A stretch of 11,567 nt of DNA, taken from positions 9,289 through 20,855 of the forward strand of contig MU647349.1 of the NCBI GenBank assembly GCA_026770585.1, read 5' to 3'. The stretch's first letter is position 1; every line of letters starts with the position of its first letter. The translations under genes and the position numbers were made by a program. Source of the DNA: Baffinella frigidus (Eukaryota; Cryptophyceae; Cryptomonadales; Baffinellaceae). Shown here in pieces: positions 1-6,212 of this stretch. Under the pieces are notes generated by a model. It did not search any database and had not been told where the DNA came from. It saw only the letters and a list, made by a program, of their open reading frames with translations.

Positions 1-45
1 CTGGACCCTGGACCCTGGACCCTGGACCCTGGACCCTGGACCCTG
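1..45. repeat. CCCTGGA heptamer tandem repeat
   Basis: Six consecutive CCCTGGA heptamers run from the window edge and then decay. The unit has the same length and CCCT core as the CCCTAAA arrays at 8221-8430, so it looks like a mutated, re-expanded variant of the telomere-type repeat. The array may extend left of the window. Confidence 0.9.
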
Positions 46-155
46 AAGCATACACCCTACCCTCCCTCCCTGCCCCGCGAGCGGTCTCCCTTATTGCTGG
101 CGCACCCCTGAGCCCTCCAGCCTTCCAGCCTTCCAGGCTACCCTGCTCTGCCTCT

Positions 156-327
156 CCACCAGCCCTCCGAGGTGGCTCAAATTTAGCACTGCAACTATTT
201 TTCAAAAATTATTTTTTGCGCCAAAATGTTTTGACTTTTGTCGGCATGACTCCAGATCTGGGGTCATACCAACGGCAAAACTAAAAGGCTCCAGAGCACT
301 ATTTGAGCCTCCTCGGAGGGCTGGTGG
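156..327. mobile_element. MITE-like inverted-repeat element, family A, copy 1
   Basis: The left end begins CCACCAGCCCTCCGAGG and continues GGCTCAAAT; the right end is its reverse complement with about one mismatch over the first 27 bases. The centre holds a second palindrome around CCAGATCTGG. The outer 30 bases match the two family A copies at 5597-5739 and 6071-6212, but the interior differs, so this is a relative rather than a close copy. There is no coding capacity. The target-site duplication is not clear: CT-like bases flank both sides but are not decisive. Confidence 0.8.
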
Positions 328-394
328 CTGTGTTGCGCTGGGCCCTGTCCCCGCTGCGTACTGGGGGGGCGAATGCAGAGGACGAGTCAGCACG

Positions 395-419
395 GCAGAG
401 AGAGCGAGAGAGAGAGAGC

Positions 420-452
<33 letters not shown>

Positions 453-712
453 CGAGCGAGAGAGAGAGCGAGAGAGAGAGAGCGAGAGAGAGAGAGAGAG
501 AGCGAGCGAGAGAGAGAGAGAGCGAGAGAGAGCGAGCGAGAGAGAGAGCGAGAGAGAGAGAGCGAGAGAGAGAGAGAGAGAGCGAGAGAGAGCGAGCGAG
601 AGACAGAGCGAGAGAGAGCGAGCGAGAGACAGAGCGAGAGAGAGAGAGCGAGAGAGAGAGCGAGAGAGAGAGCGAGAGAGAGAGCGAGAGAGAGAGCGAG
701 AGAGAGAGAGAG
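395..712. repeat. GA/GCGA microsatellite with higher-order period
   Basis: The stretch is almost wholly GAGAGA interrupted by GCGA units. The interruptions are not random: the block 441-500 recurs exactly at 521-580, an 80-bp higher-order period, and a degraded form with GACA variants follows to about 640. All three frames are open (Arg-Glu or Ser-Leu repeats), which is a by-product of the repeat and not evidence of a gene. Confidence 0.95.
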
Positions 713-785
713 CCTACCGTGACTGCCGGGATGGGGTCCGTCTGGTGCAGCGTAAGGGTTGAACCCGGGTAGGGTGCAATGCCCC

Positions 786-867
786 CCCTGACTGTGCGTG
801 GTGGGTGGGTGTGCGAGCAGACCCTTCAGTCTCACGCTCATGCTATGCCTGCCCAGCATTAGTAACC
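786..867 (+). repeat. 82-bp direct repeat, copy 1
   Basis: It begins CCCTGACTGTGCGTGG and ends AGTAACC. It aligns with 1081-1162 over its whole length with only a few changes, for example GCATTAG against GCGTCAG. Both copies are followed by telomere-type repeat. The pair looks like a local duplication inside an intron. Confidence 0.9.
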
Positions 868-1080
868 CTAAACGGGGGGAAAGCGAGGTTTAATAAGTTG
901 ACAAAAAACACGACCGCTTCACGCTAGGGGGGGAGATGCGTCGAGACCAGAGGGCTCAAGCAGCCCGCTACCACCTCGGAGGGTAGATATGGGAACTAGT
1001 GTCTCGTCCAGTAGGACAAGCTCACTAACCCAAGGGGAAGGCGTGTAAACCCCAAACCCTGCACCCTGCACAGACGCGCG

Positions 1081-1162
1081 CCCTGACTGTGCGTGGTGGG
1101 TGGGTGTGCGAGCAACCCCTTGAGTGTCACGCTCATGCTATGCCTGCCCAGCGTCAGTAACC
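1081..1162 (+). repeat. 82-bp direct repeat, copy 2
   Basis: Second copy of the unit at 786-867. It is immediately preceded by CTGCACAGACGCG, the same string that precedes and opens the exon at 1192, so the duplicated block included a splice acceptor and the first bases of that exon. Confidence 0.9.
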
Positions 1163-1191
1163 ATCAACCCTAAATCCTGCACCCTGCACAG

Positions 1192-1278
1192 ACGCGGGCA
1201 CTCTTCACAGACATCCTCAACAAGCCGTGCAACGTGCCTGCCCTCAAGACCGCGCTCTCCAGCCTTAACCTCATCTGA
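1192..1278 (+). CDS. Probable terminal exon of an unrecognised gene
   Basis: After the acceptor-like CCCTGCACAG, one frame reads 28 codons and stops at TGA (1276-1278). The peptide starts TRALFTDILNKP and ends KTALSSLNLI. Third positions are nearly all G or C (CTC, AAC, AAG, GTG, CTC), which fits coding. It would be the last 28 residues of a protein whose earlier exons lie left of the window or were lost. The peptide looks helical; I do not recognise a family. An alternative overlapping frame (1124-1417) is open but lacks this codon bias. Confidence 0.45.
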   Translation, partial: TRALFTDILNKPCNVPALKTALSSLNLI

Positions 1279-1536
1279 GCGACTGGTCAAACCCCCGCAG
1301 AGAGAGAGAGAGTTTTTTATTGTCGACCAACTTGTCCGGATCCACCTCATCATGGCTCAGATGATTTTGGTGAACCGGCCTCGCGCCACGGGAGTTGGAA
1401 TTCCCTTTCCCAGGTAGCCTTATATCTACCTTCCTAGAAGCCCCCTGCAAATTCAGTTCAAGCTGGAAGCCCTCTGCAAATTCAGTCAACACCCCCCCCC
1501 CTAGCAACTCCTCTGATGACTGGAGCCAGCGCATGC
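1279..1536. other. No gene seen; short tandem duplication
   Basis: A run of GA repeats at about 1300-1312 follows the putative stop. At 1437-1490 the string CTGCAAATTCAGT occurs twice, about 29 bases apart, as a small tandem duplication. I see nothing else supportable. Confidence 0.5.
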
Positions 1537-1690
1537 CATATTCATCTCGAGAGATAACAGAATCAGTTCGCTAATTGGCGTTTTCATTTGATTAGGAGGC
1601 CCAAGTAAGTTTACTATGCCCTAACTAATTTCTCCTGTTCAACCTCCTACTGAAAAGGAACTGATTCAGTTATCTGCCGAGATGAATGCG
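1537..1690. mobile_element. Inverted-repeat (MITE-like) element, 33-bp arms
   Basis: The left arm contains ATTCATCTCGAGAGATAAC and then GAATCAGTTC. The right arm is GGAACTGATTC then GTTATCTGCCGAGATGAAT, its reverse complement with about four mismatches over 33 bases. The centre is AT-rich and non-coding. The element ends only a few bases before the next one at 1695. Confidence 0.75.
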
Positions 1691-1694
1691 TAGA

Positions 1695-1806
1695 GGGCTA
1701 CTCGCCCATAAGAAAGCCCCCACCCCCCTAGGACCACCACAGGCCCCTAGGCAAAGGCCTACTGGAGGGTCCTAGGGAGCGACCTTATCTTTTGGGCGAG
1801 GTACCC
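1695..1806. mobile_element. MITE-like element, family B (TACCTCGCNCATAAGAA ends), copy 1, diverged
   Basis: The left end reads CTACTCGCCCATAAGAA and the right end is the imperfect complement TTGGGCGAGGTACCC. The interior carries CTAGGACCACC, CCCCTAGG and AGGGTCCTAGG, as in the copies at 2429-2541 and 2616-2707. It is the most diverged of the three. Confidence 0.7.
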
Positions 1807-1887
1807 ATGTAGAATGGAGAGACCACGCCAGGTCGTAAACTGGAATTTCAGTTAAAAGTCGTAATGTTAATTTGATTCCGCACGGAC

Positions 1888-2088
1888 GTGGAAAGGATGA
1901 TTTTTGGTGAAGCGTGGACGTGCGAAGGACGAACCGTCGCATACGGACAGGTCAGTACGTACCATTTAGTACCACAGAACGAAACGTTGCGTCCTGAAAT
2001 TCCGACTTGTGATCTGGCGTGGCCACGTCGTGAGGTAGCAAGGGACACCGTGCGGCGATTGCGCAATCGAAGAGGCATCGCTTCGCAG
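1888..2088 (+). CDS. Exon-like open frame with strong donor, unrecognised
   Basis: The frame is open for 67 codons and then meets CTTCGCAG|GTGAGA, a near-consensus splice donor falling exactly on a codon boundary. The first ATG is at 1897 (peptide MIFGEAWTCEGRTVAYGQ); the open frame starts at a GTG nine bases earlier. The composition is more even than in the G/C-third-position exons elsewhere, with many CGA, ACG and GAA codons, so it may derive from a transposon or an old pseudogene. Inverted 9-mers CCACGCCAG (1823-1831) and CTGGCGTGG (2014-2022) flank part of it. No family recognised. The minus strand is also open here but has no splice support. Confidence 0.35.
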
Positions 2089-2141
2089 GTGAGAGACCTT
2101 TGTCCCCTAGTTGACCAAAATAAACCAAGTTCTTGAAAGTG

Positions 2142-2242
2142 CCCCTTAAGTGGCGAGGCGGTCAAAATTGACCGCCAAGAGCTGCTAGGCAGGTCCTAGG
2201 GCCCTACCGTAGGGCGTATGAACCTACTCGCCACTTAAGGGG
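2142..2242. mobile_element. Inverted-repeat element with CCCCTTAAGTGGCGAG ends
   Basis: The left end CCCCTTAAGTGGCGAG is mirrored exactly at the right end by CTCGCCACTTAAGGGG. The interior includes GGTCAAAATTGACC, a small palindrome, and GGTCCTAGGGCCCTACCGTAGGG, part of the CCTACNGTAGG core seen in other elements here. It sits just downstream of the donor at 2088, so it may lie in that intron. Confidence 0.85.
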
Positions 2243-2316
2243 TAGCGGCGGCAAGATTTGGCGCCTTTTCGGCGCAAAAAGTTGCAACCCTCTCAGGAGA
2301 CCCGGGGGTGGTCCCG

Positions 2317-2354
2317 CACGTGTTTTCAGCCATCGAGGCGCGCGTGAGAGACGG
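2317..2354 (+). pseudogene. Exon-like fragment, FSAI repeat, copy 1
   Basis: One frame reads HVFSAIEARVRDG. A second copy at 2544-2581 reads YIFSAIKARVKLG. The two differ at many third positions while residues stay identical or similar (V/I, E/K, R/K), which indicates that both descend from translated sequence. Telomere-type repeat (AACCCCTAAAACC) follows. Neither edge is resolved, so it may be a fragment or a small exon. Confidence 0.4.
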
Positions 2355-2428
2355 GAACCTAACCATAAACCCCTAAAACCTGAACCCCACCCTCCCACAC
2401 TCAGGTGACCCAGGGGTTGTCCCCTTCA

Positions 2429-2541
2429 GGGGTACCTCGCGCATAAGAAACCGCCCCCCCCTAGGACCCTACAGTAGGGCCATGCCTAGGGCCCTATGGT
2501 GGTCCTGGGGGGGGGGGGGGTTCTTATGAGCGAGGTATCCC
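2429..2541. mobile_element. MITE-like element, family B, copy 2 (complete)
   Basis: The left end GGGGTACCTCGCGCATAAG and the right end TTATGAGCGAGGTATCCC are complementary with about two mismatches over 21 bases. The interior has CTAGGACCCTACAGTAGGGC and a 14-base G run at about 2507-2520. It abuts the FSAI exon copy at 2544. This is the best-preserved family B copy in the window. Confidence 0.85.
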
Positions 2542-2543
2542 TG

Positions 2544-2588
2544 TACATCTTCTCAGCAATCAAGGCGCGCGTGAAGCTCGGGGAAAAG
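2544..2588 (+). CDS. Exon-like fragment, FSAI repeat, copy 2
   Basis: Reads YIFSAIKARVKLGEK in the frame shared with copy 1 at 2317. It starts within three bases of the right end of a family B MITE, so its true 5' limit is uncertain. A second family B copy follows at 2616, and a further coding-like stretch ends in TGA at 2764, so the two could be exons of one gene whose introns host MITEs. No family recognised. Confidence 0.35.
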
Positions 2589-2615
2589 TGCCTCCTCCTA
2601 GGACCCTACAGTAGA

Positions 2616-2707
2616 GGGGTACCTCGCTCATAAGAACCCCCCCCTAGGACCACCATAGGGCCCTAGGAACAGCCCTACTGTAGGGTCCTAGGGGGGTGCG
2701 GTTTCCC
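2616..2707. mobile_element. MITE-like element, family B, copy 3 (3' truncated)
   Basis: Starts with GGGGTACCTCGCTCATAAG, continues through CTAGGACCACCATAGGGCC and GTAGGGTCCTAGG, and stops at GTGCGGTTTC, where the terminal TTATGCGCGAGGTACCCC expected from copy 2 is missing. A stray family B fragment (CCTAGGACCCTACAGTAG) lies immediately upstream at about 2596-2614. Confidence 0.75.
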
Positions 2708-2719
2708 TCAACCCTGAGC

Positions 2720-2764
2720 AGCTCAAAGACTCGCTCACCGACGTGATCTCCGTCGACCCCCCCT
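2720..2764 (+). CDS. Possible terminal exon, unrecognised
   Basis: After an acceptor-like TTCCCTCAACCCTGAGCAG, the frame reads LKDSLTDVISVDPP and stops at a TGA inside CCCCCCCTGAG. A degenerate relative at about 3242-3294 reads MKDSLIGASGAVVAPP before the same CCCCCCCTGAG, so the segment and the bases beyond it appear duplicated. Codons are G/C-ending. It may belong with the fragment at 2544-2588. Confidence 0.3.
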
Positions 2765-2976
2765 GAGAGAGAGATTGATAAATTATTGCCAAACAAACAG
2801 CGTCAGCGCCGCACATGCTACGCATTGTGCCACTACTGTACCCCGGGTCGGCCGCTCACACGATCATTTTCTGGATGGATTGTAACTCCACCTCCTACTC
2901 TCCCCTGAGATACACAATTGGATTGTATTAGTAATAGTCGAGCATTTGTGTGGTACCGGCGCGGCTGGGGTCCCAG
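2765..2976. other. No gene seen between exon fragment and next MITE
   Basis: Mixed-composition sequence. It includes CCCCTGAGATACACAATTGG and ATTAGTAATAG, which resemble CCCCTGAGCGCAAATTGG and ATTAGTAAC at 3289-3326, so a diverged duplicate pair is likely. I see nothing else supportable. Confidence 0.4.
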
Positions 2977-3154
2977 CCACCCCCCCACACAGCGGCCTTG
3001 GAAGGGATGTTGAATAACCCATAAACGACAAGGCCCAGGAACCTACGGTAGGCAACCCGTAGGGACATTGGGGGGTTCCTACGGACAAGGTAAAGGAAAC
3101 CCGGGCTCTCAGAGCCCGAAAACCCCTTCGAAGCCCGCTGTGTGGTGAGGTGGG
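2977..3154. mobile_element. MITE-like element, family C (CACACAGCGG ends), copy 1
   Basis: The left end is CCACCCCCCCACACAGCGG and the right end CCGCTGTGTGGTGAGGTGGG, imperfect complements. The interior carries GAACCTACGGTAGGC and, at 3102-3118, a short perfect hairpin CGGGCTCTCAGAGCCCG. The whole element matches 10161-10323 in the opposite orientation. Confidence 0.85.
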
Positions 3155-3155
3155 C

Positions 3156-3240
3156 GTAGACTTTTGGATCACTCAACTCTAGGCGTGAGGGCCTTCTAGG
3201 ACCTGTATCGACCTGTATCGAGAGTAATAAAGAAGAAGAG
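3156..3240 (-). repeat. Dispersed repeat R1, copy 1 (inverted relative to 9545-9634)
   Basis: Read on the minus strand it contains TTACTCTCGATACAGGTC, then GGCCCTCACGCCTAGA and GAGTGATCCAAAAGTCTA. The plus strand at 9545-9634 carries the same order of blocks. ACCTGTATCG is duplicated in tandem here (3201-3220) but single in the other copy. Confidence 0.8.
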
Positions 3241-3864
3241 GATGAAAGACTCGCTTATCGGAGCATCCGGGGCCGTCGTTGCCCCCCCCTGAGCGCAAAT
3301 TGGACAATTGGTTCTTATTAGTAACAAACGGCGCTGTTCAGCAAACCCTGCCACACGGTGGACTACAATACTGGAGAAGGGCACTGTCTAGGAGGGCGGC
3401 ATGTGGCCGAAGGGCGGACTGAGGCCGCGTTTGGCCGGGATTGTTTACCTCTGTGATGTGTTTGGAAAAGTCGCCCACTTGAAAAACCTGAGGTTGTGGG
3501 GCGGAAGCGCCCCCTGTTTCTCGGCGGAATGGCTCGTAAGTCGGCGAGGTTTGAAGGTCTCCAGGTCAAGCCGCTGCCAGCCCTCCCGAGAAGGATCCAG
3601 TTTCAACTTCTGCGGTCGGATAAAGTCCAGATACACCTGCCAAAGGTGTGCACCCAATCTTTCTCCCCGAAGCCTGAAGTTCGGCATTTACAGGGGGCGA
3701 ACCCAACCCGGCACCGCTAGCCACTCGACAACCTCGTGGATGGCCACCGCCCGTGTAGCCCGCGAAAGACTGCTTGCTCTGGGCGAGCGACACTACAGAA
3801 CAACTCCGTGGTACCGACCAGGTTGCCGACGCGTAGTTGCGCGCCATGACGTTGCGGCGGTCCA

Positions 3865-3898
3865 CTCCTCCCTGGGTAGCCTTGCACCCAGGGAGGAG
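3865..3898. repeat. Perfect 13-bp stem hairpin
   Basis: CTCCTCCCTGGGT (3865-3877) is followed by an 8-base loop and its exact complement ACCCAGGGAGGAG (3886-3898). On the minus strand it lies about 25 bases beyond an AATAAA, the usual position of a cleavage and 3'-end region. A structural role in 3'-end formation is possible but unproven. Confidence 0.8.
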
Positions 3899-3922
3899 AC
3901 GTGCAGGATGGTGAAGAGAGAA

Positions 3923-3928
3923 TTTATT
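3923..3928 (-). terminator. Candidate polyadenylation signal AATAAA
   Basis: On the minus strand AATAAA occurs about 30 bases after the TGA at 3959-3961. This is normal spacing for a metazoan/plant-like signal, though algal signals vary. It is one reason to prefer the minus-strand gene. Confidence 0.4.
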
Positions 3929-3958
3929 GATTACACGAAGTGTATGACCACATTCTCA

Positions 3959-4315
3959 TCAGGTAAGTCGTCCGCGCTCCGACTCAGGCACGTTCTTGAT
4001 CGCCTGAAGATCCCTCCACGCGTCTTTCTGGCTCTTCCGACGTTTCTTCTCGTCCCTGGGGACGCGATGCTCCTTGCCGGTGGAAAGCACGTCTCCCCCA
4101 TCCCCGAACAGCATCCCCAACACCTCGCCCATCTCTCGTTGGTTTTGGGCGCGTTGAGTGGCAGAAAGAGGTCCATTGACGGCCTTGAAAAGCTTGTGAA
4201 CTCGCACAGAGAGAAAGAGGACGTCGTCGAGGTGTGATGGGATACGGTGGGAAGGTTCATCGCCTGCTGCCCCCCCGCCCCCCACACCACCTTCTCCACC
4301 GTGACCGTGGGTCAA
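3959..4315 (-). CDS. Probable terminal exon of a minus-strand gene, unrecognised basic protein
   Basis: The frame is open from about 4315 and stops at TGA (3961-3959). The convincing part runs from DDVLFLSVRVHKLFKAV to WRDLQAIKNVPESERG. All glutamates use GAG, and AAG and GAC predominate. A Gly-rich stretch encoded by G runs (about 4262-4300) is doubtful, so the real 5' edge may be near 4263. The C-terminal third is strongly basic (DEKKRRKSQKD), like a nuclear localisation or nucleic-acid-binding tail. AATAAA and a hairpin lie downstream. The plus strand is open in the same codon register with similar third-position bias and has a CAG|GTAAGT donor at 3962, so strand assignment is not secure. 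Confidence 0.45.
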   Translation of the reverse strand: MTHGHGGEGGVGGGGAAGDEPSHRIPSHLDDVLFLSVRVHKLFKAVNGPLSATQRAQNQREMGEVLGMLFGDGGDVLSTGKEHRVPRDEKKRRKSQKDAWRDLQAIKNVPESERGRLT

Positions 4316-4345
4316 GGGGACGTGGTAGGGGGCAAGGTCGTACCG

Positions 4346-4502
4346 GGAGCATCCAAGTAGAACCCTTGCGCTCCAGCAGCCTCGCTGGCTTCAAGGGGAA
4401 ATGTAATATTTTCGTGTATTTTCCCATGCTGGCTTCCTCCGCTCCCGCCGCGGCTGGAGCGTCCCGCTCTGCTCGAACCATCTCATCAGTGACAGAGAAC
4501 AT
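4346..4502 (-). CDS. Possible upstream exon of the same minus-strand gene
   Basis: On the minus strand an ATG at 4502 opens MFSVTDEMVRAERDAPAAAG and continues EEASMGKYTKILHF to about GSTWMLP, where CCG|GTACG could be a donor. Joining it there to the frame ending at 3959 is not phase-compatible with the obvious CAG acceptor at 4264-4266, whereas a donor inside AAGG|GTTCTA would be. The exon boundary is therefore unresolved. No family recognised. Confidence 0.3.
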
Positions 4503-4824
4503 GTGTTAACATGGTGACGAGGTGTCTTCCTTTAGGTTCTCGAGCTCCCAACATAGGCGGACACTGCAACTGATTCTCTAAAAAAGGCCATGCTTCCGAT
4601 TTTCTCAGACAGAGCTAGAACACCGGTAGGGCTGGACGGAAGCCGCCCATCCTTTCTCTGTCTGTCTCTGTCTCCAAGGGGAGATGTTCCCATGCTGTCT
4701 CGCTTATGGAGCTTATGGAGCTTTAATGAACGTTGTACAGCAGCACACACGTTTCTATGTCCGGTGGACCGAAGCGCGGTGGTGAGCACAGCCGCGGGAG
4801 CCGACCGATTTTCAGGTGCCTGGC

Positions 4825-4832
4825 TTATATAA
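4825..4832 (-). promoter_or_regulatory. TATA box (palindromic TTATATAA)
   Basis: TTATATAA reads as TATATAAG on the minus strand and TATATAAT on the plus strand. The heat-shock element and CACGTG lie upstream of it only if transcription runs to the left, so I assign it to a minus-strand promoter with a start expected near 4795-4800. Confidence 0.45.
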
Positions 4833-4833
4833 T

Positions 4834-4839
4834 CACGTG
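4834..4839. promoter_or_regulatory. CACGTG E-box/G-box
   Basis: The core palindrome for bHLH/bZIP factors lies inside ATCACGTGA, next to the TATA box. The hexamer is common by chance, and another occurs inside GAATCACGTGATTC at 6568-6581. Confidence 0.35.
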
Positions 4840-4854
4840 ACTGGCCTCCTCGAA

Positions 4855-4872
4855 GAATATTCTAGAATATTC
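4855..4872. promoter_or_regulatory. Perfect four-unit heat-shock element
   Basis: GAATATTCTAGAATATTC is GAA-TA-TTC-TA-GAA-TA-TTC, four alternating 5-bp nGAAn units with exact spacing and a perfect 18-bp palindrome. This is the canonical binding site of heat-shock factor trimers. It lies about 25 bases upstream of a TATA box for leftward transcription, and about 175 bases upstream of the ATG at 5047 for rightward transcription, so it could serve either gene. Confidence 0.5.
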
Positions 4873-5046
4873 GACCTAACATAAGTCAACTCCCCCTGAA
4901 AGCCAATTGTATTCATCAGAAACCTGGAGGGCGAAGATTGGGCGAAGGGAGGATCTTCTTACACGCACTGGGGAACTTCAAGGTTCACCAGACGTGATCA
5001 GCGACACGGGCAGGCTCCGTGGTGCCGCAGGGGGGGGGGGGCGAAG

Positions 5047-5573
5047 ATGCAGCCGTGGCAGCTTGCAGTAGAGAGAAATCTACAAATTGCGAGAGACAAA
5101 GCGAGCGCTAAGAAAGGAGACGTGAAGCCTCAGAACCCCAAGCCCCAGAATGCAGTCGCCAAGCCTCAACACCCATTCCCAAAGCCCCAGCCTCAAAACG
5201 CAGTCGCAAAGGTTCGACACCCATTCCCCAAGCCTCAGAATGTAGTCGTCAATCCTCACATCGCAGTCGCCAAGCCTCAGGATGCAGACACCACGCTTCG
5301 CACCCCCCCAGTGGCGACACTTGGCGGCGATCCTGCGAGTTTGTCAGGGGATGCGGCCGATGCGGGACGAGGCGTGGACCAGCGCGCGGCGCAGGCCCAA
5401 GGGACGACTCAGGGGGAGCTCGCGGAGCCGTCTGCGGTCGAGAAGGAGCTGGCGTTGCTCAAGCGGCGGTGGGGCGCGGCGCTGGTGGAGGAGAGCGCGT
5501 CGAGGTTCTCCGTGGCGTTCGCCCCGACGGACCCTGATCTCCCTGCGGAAGTCGGCAAAATGCTCACGCTCAG
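5047..5573 (+). CDS. First exon of split gene with RWD-like domain (N-terminal part)
   Basis: It starts at ATG (context GCGAAGATGC) and reads 175 codons plus two bases to CTCAG|GTGCGAG, a good donor. Residues about 25-80 are a degenerate Pro/Lys/Gln repeat built from KPQNAVAKPQ and HPFPKPQ units. A low-complexity Ala/Gly linker follows, then from about 130 a charged helix (EKELALLKRRWGAALVEE) and a strand with PTDPDLP and KMLTL. This order (helix, strand, PTDPD-like loop, strand) resembles the start of RWD-type domains, which act as protein-interaction modules in ubiquitin-ligase and zinc-finger proteins. The remaining two phase bases AG pair with the first base of the exon-2 copies to give Ser. 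Read without splicing, the frame runs 17 codons further and stops inside a MITE. A second upstream exon cannot be excluded. Confidence 0.6.
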
Positions 5574-5596
5574 GTGCGAGGCTGGGGGGATCCCTA

Positions 5597-5739
5597 CCGC
5601 TAGCCCTTGGAGGTGGCTCAAATAGTGCTCTGGGGCATTTTCGATTTACCTTGGATCGGGGTCGAAAGTGACCCCGATCCAGGGTAAAATCGAAGGCCTT
5701 CCCCAGAGCACTATTTGAGCCACCTCCAAAGGCTAGTGG
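5597..5739 (+). mobile_element. MITE-like element, family A, copy 2
   Basis: Almost entirely a foldback: the left end is CCGCTAGCCCTTGGAGGTGG, the right end its complement ending GGCTAGTGG, and a central stem TGGATCGGGGTC pairs with GACCCCGATCCA. The element supplies the stop codon that closes the unspliced frame from 5047. Copy 3 is in the opposite orientation. Confidence 0.9.
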
Positions 5740-5789
5740 ATACTTACTCCGACTGGGTGCGCGGAAGGCTCGAGAATGCTGGAGAAACC

Positions 5790-5930
5790 TATTTACATGC
5801 TGGGTTGTAAAAATTTGTACCAGGATAGGTTATTCTAACCTCGTGACTGTGCTAATTTCGCAGAGTTGCGTGACCAATCAACGAAAGTTACTACACAATT
5901 GCCCACTTTTAAAAGCACATCGGTTTTAAA
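5790..5930. mobile_element. Diverged relative of the 7895-8105 palindromic element
   Basis: Contains AAATTTGTACCAG, GGTTATTCTAACC, GTTACTACACA and CCCACTTTTAAAAG in an arrangement that recurs, inverted, in 7895-8105. Ends are not defined, so this is a low-confidence call. Confidence 0.35.
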
Positions 5931-6070
5931 TAGGCCCCTCTGGCATTCTCGTGTGGAAGGCTCGGGGAATGCCTAGCTCTGTCCCAGTCGGGTTGACTGA
6001 TCGTTTTCCCTCCAAAAGTTGACGGGTTCGCACCAAAACCCCGGGGGATTGACTTCCGGTCTCATCATAA

Positions 6071-6212
6071 CCACCAGCCCTCCCAAATGGCTCAAATAGT
6101 GCCCATGGAAGGTCTTCGATTTTACCCTGGATCGGGGTCACTTTCGACCCCGATCCAAGGTAAATCGAAAATACCCCAGAGCACTATGTGAGCCACCTCC
6201 AAGGGCTAGTGG
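6071..6212 (-). mobile_element. MITE-like element, family A, copy 3
   Basis: The left end is CCACCAGCCCTCCCAAATGG and the right end CCTCCAAGGGCTAGTGG. The interior is the reverse complement of copy 2, with the same GATCGGGGTC/GACCCCGATC stem. Lengths agree within about a base (142 against 143). The flanking bases do not show an obvious target duplication. Confidence 0.9.

Larger units (their letters stand above)
713..1191. other. Non-coding stretch, probably intronic, upstream of a terminal exon
   Basis: No persuasive coding region. It contains the two copies of an 82-bp direct repeat and fragments of telomere-type repeat such as AACCCTAAAC. The right end, CCCTGCACCCTGCACAG, reads as a pyrimidine-rich tract and acceptor for the exon that follows. 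Confidence 0.45.

Noticed and set aside
156-327. Assigning the MITEs to a named transposon superfamily
   Set aside because: Target-site duplications could not be fixed from single copies (flanks such as CT/CT or TA/AT are ambiguous), and no transposase is present in the window.
299-859. Open frames of Arg-Glu or Ser-Leu repeats across the GA tract
   Set aside because: All frames of a GAGAGA repeat are open; length here says nothing about coding.
3401-4237. Longest open frame in the window, 278 codons on the plus strand
   Set aside because: Not listed as a gene: it crosses a strong internal donor (CAG|GTAAGT at 3962) and a 13-bp hairpin, has no recognisable domain, and overlaps a minus-strand frame with better 3' signals. 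It remains an alternative for 3963-4237.
5047-5625. Treating the 192-codon frame as an intact single-exon gene
   Set aside because: The last 17 codons lie beyond a good splice donor, the final few come from a MITE, and the domain is completed by downstream exons in phase.
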